Of a stretch of 64,000 bases of DNA, positions 25,887 to 34,133 are shown piece by piece. The stretch covers positions 1 through 64,000 of the forward strand of contig CAKOTF010000003.1 in the NCBI GenBank assembly GCA_934120045.1, in the 5' to 3' direction. Source of the DNA: an uncultured Clostridia bacterium (GTDB lineage: Bacteria; Bacillota; Clostridia; TANB77; CAG-508). Position numbers and translations under genes: made by a program. The notes beneath the pieces are model-generated. The model ran no database searches. It saw nothing but the letters and a program-made list of their open reading frames with translations, and was not told the origin of the DNA. How positions within the stretch are numbered: position 1 is the stretch's first letter; every line of letters begins with the position of its first letter.

Positions 25887-27707
25887 ATGAATAACAAAAA
25901 TATAAGAAATATAGCAATTATAGCACACGTTGACCATGGAAAAACAACATTAGTAGATGCATTATTAAGACAAAGCCATGTATTTAGAGATAATGAACAA
26001 GTAGCAGAAAGAGTAATGGACTCAAATGACCAAGAAAAAGAAAGAGGAATTACAATATTAGCAAAAAATACAGCAGTTATGTTTAATGGAGTAAAAATTA
26101 ATATAGTTGACACTCCTGGACATGCTGATTTTGGTGGAGAAGTAGAAAGAGTTTTAAAAACAGTTGATGGAGTACTTTTATTAGTAGATGCATTTGAAGG
26201 AGCAATGCCACAAACAAGAGAAGTATTGAAAAAATCATTAGCAATGAATTTAAAACCAATTGTAGTAATAAACAAAATAGACAGACCAGGTGCAGAACCA
26301 CAAAAAGTATTAGATGAAGTAATGGAATTATTCATAGAATTAGATGCAAATGATGATCAATTAGATTTCCCAGTAGTATATGCATCAGCTAAAAATGGAG
26401 TTGCAAAATTAAACTTAGATGATCCAGATGGAGATTTAACATGTTTATTTGAAACAATAATAAACACAATTCAAGCACCAAACTGTGATGTAGAAGGACC
26501 TGCACAAATGTTAGTATCAAATATTGATTATGATGATTATGTAGGAAGAATTGCAGTAGGAAGACTTGAAAGAGGAACAATAAAAGTTGGTATGCCAGTA
26601 AGCATTTGTGAAAAAGATGATAAAATATCACAAGGAAAAGTAGCAAAAGTTTATACACATATGGGATTAAAGAAAGTAGAAGTTGATGAAGCATCTGCTG
26701 GAGATATTATAGAATTAGCAGGACTTCCAAACATTCATATTGGAGATACAATCTGTGATTTCAATAATCCAGAAAAAATACCATTTGTAGATATTGATGA
26801 ACCAACAGTATCTATGACATTTAGTGTAAACAATGGACCATTTGCAGGAAGAGAAGGACAATTCATAACATCAAGACATTTAAGAGATAGATTATTCAAA
26901 GAATTAGACAGAAATGTAAGCTTAAGAGTTGAAGAAACAGCATCACCTGATTCATTTATAGTATCAGGAAGAGGAGAATTACACTTATCAGTATTAATAG
27001 AAACAATGAGAAGAGAAGGATATGAATTATTAGTATCTAGACCAAAAGTAATCATGAAAGAAATTGATGGTGTAAAATGTGAACCAATTGAAAGATTAGT
27101 TGTAAACATTCCAGATGATTCAGTAGGAACAGTAATTGAAAAACTAGGAAGAAGAAAAGCTGAAATGGTTAATATGGAACCAGCTGAAGCAGGACATACA
27201 AAAATCGAATTCAAGATTCCAGCAAGAGGATTAATTGGATATAGAACAGAATTCCTTACAGATACAAAAGGTGAAGGAGTTATGAACAGTATATTTGATT
27301 GCTACGAACCATATAAAGGAGAAGTTGTAGCAAGAGTTAGAGGAACAATTGTAGCATTTGAAGCAGGAACATCAATAACATATGGATTATACAATGCACA
27401 AGACAAAGGAGAATTATTCATAGGACCTGGTGTTGATGTATATGAAGGAATGATAGTTGGATTAAATTCAAGAGGAGAAGATTTAGCTATAAATGTATGT
27501 AAAGAAAAACATTTAACAAACACAAGAGCTTCAGGATCTGATGATGCCTTAAGATTAGTACCACCAATTCAAATGTCACTTGAAAAAGCAATAGAATTTA
27601 TCCAAGATGATGAATTAGTAGAAGTTACACCAAAATCAATAAGATTAAGAAAGAAAATCTTAGACAATAAAGAAAGAGAAAGAGCAGCAAGAAACGCAAA
27701 TAAATAG
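25887..27707 (+). CDS. typA: ribosome-associated GTPase TypA/BipA
   Basis: A 606-residue translational GTPase that binds ribosomes and helps 50S assembly and stress growth. The G1 loop AHVDHGKTT (about residues 12-20), the switch block RGITILAKNTAV, DTPGHADFGGEVERV (G3) and NKIDRPGA (G4) are intact. The C-terminal BipA region includes GRGELHLSVLIETMRREGYE and the signature KGEGVMNSIF. Strong GGAAGG site. Terminated at 27718-27764. Confidence 0.97.
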   Translation: MNNKNIRNIAIIAHVDHGKTTLVDALLRQSHVFRDNEQVAERVMDSNDQEKERGITILAKNTAVMFNGVKINIVDTPGHADFGGEVERVLKTVDGVLLLVDAFEGAMPQTREVLKKSLAMNLKPIVVINKIDRPGAEPQKVLDEVMELFIELDANDDQLDFPVVYASAKNGVAKLNLDDPDGDLTCLFETIINTIQAPNCDVEGPAQMLVSNIDYDDYVGRIAVGRLERGTIKVGMPVSICEKDDKISQGKVAKVYTHMGLKKVEVDEASAGDIIELAGLPNIHIGDTICDFNNPEKIPFVDIDEPTVSMTFSVNNGPFAGREGQFITSRHLRDRLFKELDRNVSLRVEETASPDSFIVSGRGELHLSVLIETMRREGYELLVSRPKVIMKEIDGVKCEPIERLVVNIPDDSVGTVIEKLGRRKAEMVNMEPAEAGHTKIEFKIPARGLIGYRTEFLTDTKGEGVMNSIFDCYEPYKGEVVARVRGTIVAFEAGTSITYGLYNAQDKGELFIGPGVDVYEGMIVGLNSRGEDLAINVCKEKHLTNTRASGSDDALRLVPPIQMSLEKAIEFIQDDELVEVTPKSIRLRKKILDNKERERAARNANK

Positions 27708-27717
27708 ATTATTAAAA

Positions 27718-27764
27718 CAAAGACTGATTTGGTGAAATAAATTTATCTAATTAGTCTTTGTTTC
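27718..27764 (+). terminator. typA terminator
   Basis: Stem CAAAGACT (27718-27725) with AGTCTTTG (27753-27760) plus inner pairs, then T-rich. Confidence 0.7.
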
Positions 27765-27786
27765 TATTGAGAAAGGAAGGAGTTTT

Positions 27787-28050
27787 ATGTCAAAAAGAGA
27801 TTGCAATAGAAAAGGTTATTTAAAAGGAAGTGTAAGAAGTAAAATTGTTTGTAAGAAACAATTAATAAGTATTGAAAAAGCTGCAAAAGATAAAAAAGAG
27901 ATAAGAAAACCACAATTAGGACCAAGAGCTTTAGCATGGAATGAATTCAAAAAAACTGGAAAAATAGACAGAGCATATGAAATGATTGCTGAAATATATG
28001 GAGAAAATACTTTTTCTAATAATGTTATACTTCAATGGATTAATGAATAA
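27787..28050 (+). CDS. 87-residue basic protein of unknown function
   Basis: A small Lys-rich protein that starts MSKRDCNRKGYLKGS and ends with a compact segment, ALAWNEFKKTGKIDRAYEMI. GAAAGGAAGG upstream supports the ATG. Two Cys (about residues 6 and 22) are present, but no metal-binding pattern. No family recognised. It lies between typA and the O-methyltransferase gene in the same direction, 46 bp before the latter, and may be co-transcribed with it. Confidence 0.65.
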   Translation: MSKRDCNRKGYLKGSVRSKIVCKKQLISIEKAAKDKKEIRKPQLGPRALAWNEFKKTGKIDRAYEMIAEIYGENTFSNNVILQWINE

Positions 28051-28096
28051 ATGCAAAAAGAAGAACAAAAAAGAGAAGATTTAAAAGGTAGTAGTT

Positions 28097-28711
28097 ATGA
28101 TGAGGCAAGATAGAATGAATAAAAAAGAATTAGAAAAAATAAAACAAAAAGCATTGGAAGAACATATTCCAATAATAATGGATGATACATTAGAAGTTGT
28201 AGATAAAATTTTAAAAGAAGTAAAACCAAAAAGAATATTAGAAATAGGAACAGCTGTTGGATATTCAGCAATGTGTTTTTCCGAATATCTTGAAGATGAT
28301 GGAATAATAGATACAATAGAAAGAGATGAAGAAAGAATTGCAGAAGCTAAAATAAATATAAAAAATGTTGGGGTAGAAGATAAGATAAATATTTATGAAG
28401 GTGATGCTGTTGAAATTCTACCAACTTTAAATGAACAATATGATATAGCATTTATAGATGCTGCAAAAGGAAAATATCCATTTTTCTTAAAAGAAGCATT
28501 GCGAATGTTAAAACCTAATGGAGTTATATTAGCTGATAATATATTATATAAAGGTTATGTTATGAGTGATTATAATAAACATAAACAACGTACAGCTGTA
28601 AGAAATTTGCGTGAATATATAAAAGAGGTTACAGAAGATCCAAACCTTGAAACTGAAATACTAGAAGTTGGAGATGGTCTTGCTGTAAGTAGAAGAAAAA
28701 AAATCGACTAA
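28097..28711 (+). CDS. SAM-dependent O-methyltransferase (TrmR/YrrM-like)
   Basis: A 204-residue class I methyltransferase of the catechol-O-methyltransferase-like family. The SAM loop is ILEIGTAVGYSA (about residues 51-62), the acidic strand-2 end is IDTIERDEER, and catalytic-site residues lie in FIDAAKGKYPFFL and ILADNILYKG. In Bacillus the close relative YrrM (TrmR) methylates 5-hydroxyuridine at tRNA position 34; small-molecule substrates are the alternative. The gene ends at a hairpin (28696-28727) that is shared with the convergent gene. Confidence 0.85.
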   Translation: MMRQDRMNKKELEKIKQKALEEHIPIIMDDTLEVVDKILKEVKPKRILEIGTAVGYSAMCFSEYLEDDGIIDTIERDEERIAEAKINIKNVGVEDKINIYEGDAVEILPTLNEQYDIAFIDAAKGKYPFFLKEALRMLKPNGVILADNILYKGYVMSDYNKHKQRTAVRNLREYIKEVTEDPNLETEILEVGDGLAVSRRKKID

Positions 28712-28727
28712 TTTAGCCGATTTTTTT
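28696..28727. terminator. hairpin between convergent genes
   Basis: AAATCG/CGATTT stem with a mismatch and inner CTA/TAG pairs; A-run and T-run on either side suit both strands. Confidence 0.75.
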
Positions 28728-28732
28728 AGTTT

Positions 28733-29719
28733 TTATTTTAATTTCTTTCTTACTTGGTCAATTTGTTCTTGAGTAGCATTTGTACATTTTTTTATTTCGT
28801 CATCTTTGTAATTAAGATTAAGCATATTTTTTATAGTTGAAAATAGATTTTCTAATTTTCCTCTAGTTTCACCAATTTTTATATTTTTCTTCTTTTCCAA
28901 TCTTATATTATTATTAATTCTTTCAATTAAATCTTCCATATTTTCGTTTTTCTCCTTTTCATATAACAATTTTAAAATTTTTGATTTAGAAGTATCATCT
29001 AAAGTTTTAGCAAAAACATATGTTACTAAATTATTAACCCATTCTTTTGTATTAGATGTGTTTGCATGAATTGCAATATATTCAAGTGTTTGTGCTAATT
29101 CTAAATGATTTTTACACTTTTCAATTAAAAGCATATAAGATATTTTATTGTGGATATTTTTTAATTTATCTATACTGTAAGCATGAATATCAATTAGCTT
29201 ATAAATTTGATTGATAACAAATGATTTGTTAGAAAAATTAAATGTTTGAGTATCTGAAAAATTAGTTGGAATATTCCAAGGTTGTTTTCCTGTGTAAATA
29301 ACAATTGGAACAATTAAAGGATTTTTTAATTCAATTTTATTTTTCTTGATTTCACGCATAAGTTCAGTAGAATATTCTAAAATTCTTCTAGGCATGTCAA
29401 TGTTTACAGTGGATTGATGTTCAATTAAATAAAAAGTATTTTGAATTATATCTTTATATAAAATATCTGATTCTCTTCGCTTGTAATTATTTGTAATAAA
29501 ACTACTATTATATATTTTTAAATTTTCTGAATTCACCTCCAATCCAATAAATGTTTTTAAAAAATCTGTCATTTCATATGAACTCTTTAATATTTCTTTG
29601 AATGTTTTATCATGAACTTGAAATATAACATCTTTAGAAATGATAATAATGTCATTTGAGTAAGTTGATGAAAATTCGCTCGAAGAAATAGAGTTGTTTG
29701 TATTTAAAAATTTGGGCAA
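28733..29719 (-). CDS. Rpn-family recombination-promoting nuclease / PD-(D/E)XK putative transposase
   Basis: A 328-residue protein with the Rpn/transposase_31 pattern: DKTFKEILKSSYEMTDFLKTFI at the N-terminal side, then ESDILYKD (acidic residue about 80) and FYLIEHQS (Glu-X-Gln region about 94-101) and LVPIVIYTGKQPW. This is the PD-(D/E)XK nuclease core of proteins such as E. coli RpnA, which raise RecA-independent recombination. The C-terminal region is helical with a short polybasic end. TTG start after AAAGGTG. It neighbours the DGR but faces away from it; such genes move often between genomes. Confidence 0.85.
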   Translation of the reverse strand: MPKFLNTNNSISSSEFSSTYSNDIIIISKDVIFQVHDKTFKEILKSSYEMTDFLKTFIGLEVNSENLKIYNSSFITNNYKRRESDILYKDIIQNTFYLIEHQSTVNIDMPRRILEYSTELMREIKKNKIELKNPLIVPIVIYTGKQPWNIPTNFSDTQTFNFSNKSFVINQIYKLIDIHAYSIDKLKNIHNKISYMLLIEKCKNHLELAQTLEYIAIHANTSNTKEWVNNLVTYVFAKTLDDTSKSKILKLLYEKEKNENMEDLIERINNNIRLEKKKNIKIGETRGKLENLFSTIKNMLNLNYKDDEIKKCTNATQEQIDQVRKKLK

Positions 29720-30082
29720 TAAAAATCACCTTTACCTTTCTGTTTTCTCTTATTGAAATAGAAATTAATAAGAAAATAATTTATGAGATTATAAAAAATA
29801 TGAATAATAAGTTTTTTACACAATGAAAATGTGTGAAATAAAAGTGTATAAAAAATATACACAAATAATATATCATAAAATGGTGTAATTAACAAGAGTA
29901 ATCTTAAAAATAATATAAAAAAATTTCGACAAAATATGTCAAATTTATTTTACAATTTTATACTTTTTGTGAAATAAATTTTAATGAAATGTCGAAAAAA
30001 GTATTGATAAAATAAAAATGTATTGATATAATTAAATTGATTTTATAATCATTAAGAATAACAAAAGAAAGAGGCGAAAATA
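29720..30082. other. AT-rich intergenic region upstream of the DGR
   Basis: 363 bases without a gene. It contains an interrupted inverted repeat (TTTCGACA at 29924-29931 with TGTCGAAA at 29990-29997, plus inner AAATTTATTT/AAATAAATTT pairs) and the promoter at 30004-30032. Nothing else recognised. Confidence 0.6.
30004..30032 (+). promoter_or_regulatory. promoter of the DGR target gene
   Basis: TTGATA (30004-30009), 17-bp spacer, TATAAT (30027-30032) with extended -10 TG. Confidence 0.8.
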
Positions 30083-32140
30083 TTGAAAAATAAAGAAAAA
30101 ACAAGAAAAAAGAAGAATCAAGATGGGCCTATAGTAATAGAATTAAATTTAAGTTTAACAGTGGGAATAATTGGAGCAATAATAGCAATAATAGTTGCAA
30201 TAACAACAGTAAAAGTAATAACAACAATGATCCAAGCAAATGAAAACAAAAATGCAGCAAATGAAAGTGATATAAATCAATATGCAACATATGTAACAAG
30301 TACAACTAAAAATGAGAGTGGAAATATTGTAGAAGACAAAGATAGTAATGGAAATGTTATAAAAATTCCAGTTCCAAAAGGATATACTGCGTCACAAATA
30401 GATGGTGAAACATCATTAAATAAAGGCTTTGTAATTTATGAAGGAGATGTAGACTGGAATACAATATTATTAAATACAAGTATGCAAAGTACAAATTCAA
30501 GTAATACAAAACCAGTAAATACTAATACAGAAAGCACACAAAGTAGTAAAACACAGCCTACAAATAGTGAGGAAACACAAAATACAGAAACACAAAGTAC
30601 AACAACACAATCTACAAACACAGAAACAAAATCAACAAATGATATGCCAAACGATGAAGAACAAACAGAAGAAAATACAATAATAGATAATGTTCAAAAT
30701 ACACAAAGTACAATGAATACACAAACATCAAGTACAGATGCAACAAATAATAAAACAATAAGTACTGAAAAAACAAGCGAAACACTAAAAACAGAAAATG
30801 AAGAAAATAAAAATGAAAATCAAAATAATATAACAACATCAACAAAACAAGAAGAAAATCAAGAGAATCAAGCAACAAAAAGTACAGTAGAAGATAGCTC
30901 AACATCAAATAAAGTAACAAATTCAACAGCAAATAATACAACAGAAAGCACTAACCCAAAACAAAATGAGAACAATGAAAATAATATACAAGAAAATCCA
31001 AAAGAAACAATAGTAGAAAAAAGTACAGAAAATGGAATAGATGGAACGAATGCAGTAGATGTAGAAGATGAAACAGCAGATGATACAGGTACAACAGGTT
31101 CAACAGAATTAACATTAGAAGAACAACAAAACAAAAATATATTTGATTTACAAAAGGAAAGAAACCAGTATGTATGGGTGCCAGTAAGTAACATATCAGA
31201 AATATATGGAGTAGATAGTAATAAAAAAATATGGGGAAAATTATACAACTTTTCAAGTTCAGGAAGATCAAATAGAAACTGGACAGAAACAAATGGAATA
31301 ATGAGTATAACAAATGCAACAAACTATAGAGAACCAGATGTGTTAAGTAATTTTTCAGGTAACTATGAGTATCAACATTACGACCAAGACGGTTATTCAT
31401 ATATGCACAGTTATGGATTAGGACAAACAAGATATGAAATGTTAGCACAGGAATTAGAACAAAACTATTTAGAAATAATGGAAAGCATAAAGAAATATGG
31501 AGGCTTTTATATAGGAAGATATGAAACAGGAGGATTGAACGGAACAGCAGTAGTAAGAAAAATGGACACAAATATAGCTTCTCAAAATTGGTATACGATG
31601 TATAAAAAATGTTTAACATTAAAAGGAAGTAATGATAATATAAAAACAATGATGATAACAGGAAGTTTGTGGGATGAGACATTAGAGTGGTTAGTGAAAT
31701 CAGGAGCAACGAATTCAGCAGGAACAACATTAACATATCAATTAGTAGGAAGCAATTCAACAACATTCGGAAATTATAATAATGCAACATTTAGTTATAT
31801 AGCGAAAGATGCAGAACAGCCAGTAGAGACAGAGACAAAAGAGACAAGTAAAGGTGTTTTAATACCAACAGGAAGTGCAGAATATACGAAGACGAATAAC
31901 ATATATGATATGGCAGGAAATGTGTGGGAGTGGACTACAGAGGCCTACTCTTCTTTCTCCAGGGTCTATCGTGGTGGCGTTTACAACAGCTACGGCTACG
32001 GCTATCCGATGGCATACCGTAACGACGGCAGTCCGAGCAACTACAGCAGTGACTTACGGGTGCAGGAGCTTACTTTGCATAAAATAGGGTATCCTGAAAC
32101 ACTGTATCCTGATACAGCACCAAGAAGAGTAACAAATTGA
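30083..32140 (+). CDS. DGR target: anchored, stalked FGE-sulfatase/C-type-lectin-like variable protein
   Basis: A 685-residue protein with a TTG start after AAAGAGGCG. A membrane helix (about residues 20-50, uncleaved signal anchor) is followed by a long Thr/Ser/Asn/Gln/Glu stalk (about 130-345). The C-terminal domain (about 355-685) is of the formylglycine-generating-enzyme type: YVWVPVSN, GGFYIGRYETG, YDMAGNVWEWTTEAY, RVYRGGVYN. These folds are the standard binding scaffold of DGR variable proteins. The variable repeat spans residues 620-664, with altered residues between 622 and 658 rich in Tyr, Ser, Gly and Asp. The VR is visibly GC-rich inside an AT-rich gene. Probably an extracellular receptor or adhesin; ligand unknown. 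Confidence 0.9.
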   Translation: MKNKEKTRKKKNQDGPIVIELNLSLTVGIIGAIIAIIVAITTVKVITTMIQANENKNAANESDINQYATYVTSTTKNESGNIVEDKDSNGNVIKIPVPKGYTASQIDGETSLNKGFVIYEGDVDWNTILLNTSMQSTNSSNTKPVNTNTESTQSSKTQPTNSEETQNTETQSTTTQSTNTETKSTNDMPNDEEQTEENTIIDNVQNTQSTMNTQTSSTDATNNKTISTEKTSETLKTENEENKNENQNNITTSTKQEENQENQATKSTVEDSSTSNKVTNSTANNTTESTNPKQNENNENNIQENPKETIVEKSTENGIDGTNAVDVEDETADDTGTTGSTELTLEEQQNKNIFDLQKERNQYVWVPVSNISEIYGVDSNKKIWGKLYNFSSSGRSNRNWTETNGIMSITNATNYREPDVLSNFSGNYEYQHYDQDGYSYMHSYGLGQTRYEMLAQELEQNYLEIMESIKKYGGFYIGRYETGGLNGTAVVRKMDTNIASQNWYTMYKKCLTLKGSNDNIKTMMITGSLWDETLEWLVKSGATNSAGTTLTYQLVGSNSTTFGNYNNATFSYIAKDAEQPVETETKETSKGVLIPTGSAEYTKTNNIYDMAGNVWEWTTEAYSSFSRVYRGGVYNSYGYGYPMAYRNDGSPSNYSSDLRVQELTLHKIGYPETLYPDTAPRRVTN
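31941..32074 (+). repeat. DGR variable repeat (VR)
   Basis: Aligns without gaps to the TR at 34134-34267 (offset 2193). 25 of 134 positions differ, all opposite TR adenines (changed to T, G or C); none of the 80 non-A positions differ. The changes alter 19 codons. The last 18 bases (32057-32074) are identical to TR despite containing A and form the likely initiation-of-mutagenic-homing (IMH) end. Confidence 0.96.
32102..32117 (+). repeat. short inverted repeat 27 bp downstream of VR
   Basis: CTGTATC (32102-32108) and GATACAG (32111-32117): a 6-bp stem with CCTG loop, or 7 bp with a 2-nt loop. DGR targets such as the Bordetella phage have a hairpin/cruciform just after the IMH that aids homing. 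The TR lacks this repeat. Confidence 0.6.
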
Positions 32141-32194
32141 AAACATAAAAGGCGAGAAAATTTTTCACAAGTTCATATAAAAAGTAAATAAAAA

Positions 32195-32224
32195 GCCAAA
32201 CAATTCTTTTTAGAATTGTTTGGC
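32195..32224 (-). terminator. perfect 13-bp hairpin between DGR target and accessory genes
   Basis: Arms 32195-32207 and 32212-32224 around TTTT. The T-run lies on the minus-strand side (A-run at 32190-32194 on +), so it reads best as a minus-strand terminator, though it may also insulate or process the plus-strand RNA. Confidence 0.65.
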
Positions 32225-32284
32225 AAAATATAAAAATAAACTTATTGTCGAGAGTTATATTTTTATAAAGTCAAATAATGGAAA

Positions 32285-32312
32285 TTGAATTGAATTAATG
32301 AGGTAGTATAAT
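32285..32312 (+). promoter_or_regulatory. separate promoter for the DGR accessory/RT genes
   Basis: TTGAAT (32285-32290), 16-bp spacer, TATAAT (32307-32312), 21 bases before the MutS-like gene. Confidence 0.6.
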
Positions 32313-32332
32313 ATTAGGCAGAAAGGAAAAAG

Positions 32333-32731
32333 ATGAAATATATAGAAATACTACAAAAATTACAAAAAGAAGAACCAGACCACATAATTCTGATGAAAAA
32401 TGGAATCTTTTTTATAGCAATAGGAAAAGATGCAATAGAATTAAATAAATTAATAGGACTTCAATTAACATGTATGAAAAAAGAATTATGCAAAGTTGGT
32501 TTTCAAACTAAGAGTTTGGAAAAATATATAGAAAAAATAAAAGAAACACAAAAATCATTTATAATATATACATATAATAAAGAAACCCAAAAAGAAGAAA
32601 AAATATATCAATATACAAATGAGCCAGTAACTGAAACAAAAACATGTAATGATTGTAACAAATGCAGTAGAAAAAAAGAAACAGAAGATGAAATAATAGA
32701 AAGAGTGAAAAAACTTGGAACAATATCTTAA
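32333..32731 (+). CDS. MutS domain I-like DGR-associated protein
   Basis: A 132-residue protein. Residues about 1-85 follow the N-terminal mismatch-recognition domain of MutS: YIEILQKLQKEEPDHIILMKNGIFFIAIGKDA, then a QTKSLEKYI segment matching the 'GFP...YI.KL' part. It lacks the clamp and ATPase domains. The C terminus adds a CNDCNKC cluster that may bind metal. As I recall, stand-alone MutS-like (MSL) proteins are reported beside some DGRs. It overlaps the Avd gene by 17 bases, so the cassette is translationally coupled. A role in handling TR cDNA/VR mismatches is inference. Confidence 0.7.
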   Translation: MKYIEILQKLQKEEPDHIILMKNGIFFIAIGKDAIELNKLIGLQLTCMKKELCKVGFQTKSLEKYIEKIKETQKSFIIYTYNKETQKEEKIYQYTNEPVTETKTCNDCNKCSRKKETEDEIIERVKKLGTIS

Positions 32732-33131
32732 TATACAAGATAAGAAAAAGCAAGAACAAAGAATAATAGAAAATAATTGCTTAACAATAATTCCAAAAAC
32801 AGAAAGATATATACAATATATGCTTGACTTAATATTAAAATTACCAAGAACAGAAAAATTTAATATAGGAACAGAATATAAGACGAGTATGTATCAAATG
32901 ATGGAAGAAGTAATTTATGTTAGTAAATTACCACTTGAAGAAAGATATACACATGTTATAAAAATAGATGTTTTAGTTCAATTACAAAGAATATATTTAA
33001 GACTTATGAAAAATAATAAATGGATTGATGAAAGAAAATTTAAAATAGCAATAGAGCAATTAGGCGAAATAGGAAAAATAAATGGAGGTTTAATAAAGTT
33101 CTATGGCAAGAACTATAAGAAACCAATTTGA
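32715..33131 (+). CDS. avd: Avd-like DGR accessory variability determinant
   Basis: A 138-residue, basic, all-helical protein. IPKTERYIQYMLDLILKLPR (about residues 26-45), TEKFNIGTEYKTSMYQMMEE and a third/fourth helix pair match the four-helix-bundle Avd family, which pentamerises, binds nucleic acid and the reverse transcriptase, and is required for mutagenic cDNA synthesis. The TTG start at 32715 overlaps the MutS-like gene, and its end overlaps the RT start by 29 bases. Length is close to typical bAvd (about 128). Confidence 0.85.
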   Translation: MEQYLNIQDKKKQEQRIIENNCLTIIPKTERYIQYMLDLILKLPRTEKFNIGTEYKTSMYQMMEEVIYVSKLPLEERYTHVIKIDVLVQLQRIYLRLMKNNKWIDERKFKIAIEQLGEIGKINGGLIKFYGKNYKKPI

Positions 33132-34113
33132 TAAATATTTAACATATGATAACTTAATGAAAGCACATAAGTTATCAAGAAAAGGTAAAAACCTAAGAAG
33201 GGAAGTAGTATTATTTGACTTAAAGCAAGAAGAATATATACAATGGATATATGAACAACTGAAAACAGAAAAATATCAGCATGGAGGATACAGAATATTT
33301 ATAATAACAATACCAAAAGAAAGAAAAGTACAAGCATCAAGATATATAGACAGAATAGTACACAGATGGGTAGTAGATAATTTTTTAAAACCATATTTTG
33401 AAACACAATTCATAAATACAACATATGCTTGCATAAAAAATAGAGGAATGCATAGAGCAACGCTAGATGTTCAAAAAGCGATGAGACATTGCAAAAATAA
33501 ATGGCAAGATTATTATATATTGAAAATGGATGTAGCAAAATACTTTCAAAATATTGATAAAGATATTTTATTTAAAATTTTAAAAAGAAAGATTAAAGAT
33601 AAAAAATTATTAAACCTAATGTGGAAAATAATATATTCAGAAGAATCACCTAAAGGAATGCCAATAGGAAATTATACTTCACAAACACTAGCAAACATAT
33701 ATTTGAATGAAGTTGATCAATATGCGAAAAATGAATTAAAATGTAAATATTATTTTAGATATATGGATGATACAATAATTTTATTAAAAACAAAACAAGA
33801 AGCTATCATAGTACTAGAAAAAATAAGAAAATTCTTAAAAGAAAAGTTAGAACTTGAACTGAATTCAAAAACTCAAATTTTCAAGTCAAAACAAGGAGTG
33901 AATTTTTGTGGATATAAAATTAATGAATATAGATTAAAAATTAGAACAAGAGGAAAAAAGAGCTTAAAAGATAAAGTAAAAAAATTAGAAACGCAAATAC
34001 AGCAAGGAAAGTTGACAACAAAAGATGCTTATAAATTTCTAAGTGGACATTTAGGATACATACAAATAGCTAATGTAAAAACATTAGAAAATAAATTATT
34101 TTATGAAGATTAA
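33103..34113 (+). CDS. DGR reverse transcriptase
   Basis: A 336-residue RNA-dependent DNA polymerase. Motif A is ILKMDVAKYFQNID; the DGR-specific motif 4 is IGNYTSQ (residues 188-194), where group II introns and retrons usually have QGxxxSP; catalytic YMDD is at 220-223 in YFRYMDDTIILL; thumb sequences follow. There is no maturase, endonuclease or X domain. Length is usual for DGR RTs. With Avd it copies the TR RNA with errors opposite adenines. The TR begins 20 bases after its stop codon. Confidence 0.96.
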   Translation: MARTIRNQFDKYLTYDNLMKAHKLSRKGKNLRREVVLFDLKQEEYIQWIYEQLKTEKYQHGGYRIFIITIPKERKVQASRYIDRIVHRWVVDNFLKPYFETQFINTTYACIKNRGMHRATLDVQKAMRHCKNKWQDYYILKMDVAKYFQNIDKDILFKILKRKIKDKKLLNLMWKIIYSEESPKGMPIGNYTSQTLANIYLNEVDQYAKNELKCKYYFRYMDDTIILLKTKQEAIIVLEKIRKFLKEKLELELNSKTQIFKSKQGVNFCGYKINEYRLKIRTRGKKSLKDKVKKLETQIQQGKLTTKDAYKFLSGHLGYIQIANVKTLENKLFYED

Positions 34114-34133
34114 AATAATAGGGATAAATCGTA

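Noticed and set aside
31875..32087. 70-residue open frame overlapping the VR
   Set aside because: It is an out-of-frame shadow created by the GC-rich VR inside the target gene; no ribosome site and no sense outside the VR.
33103..34113. Reading the RT as a retron or group II intron RT
   Set aside because: Motif 4 is IGNYTSQ rather than QGxxxSP, there is no maturase or endonuclease domain and no msr/msd structure, while Avd and an A-only TR/VR pair are present.
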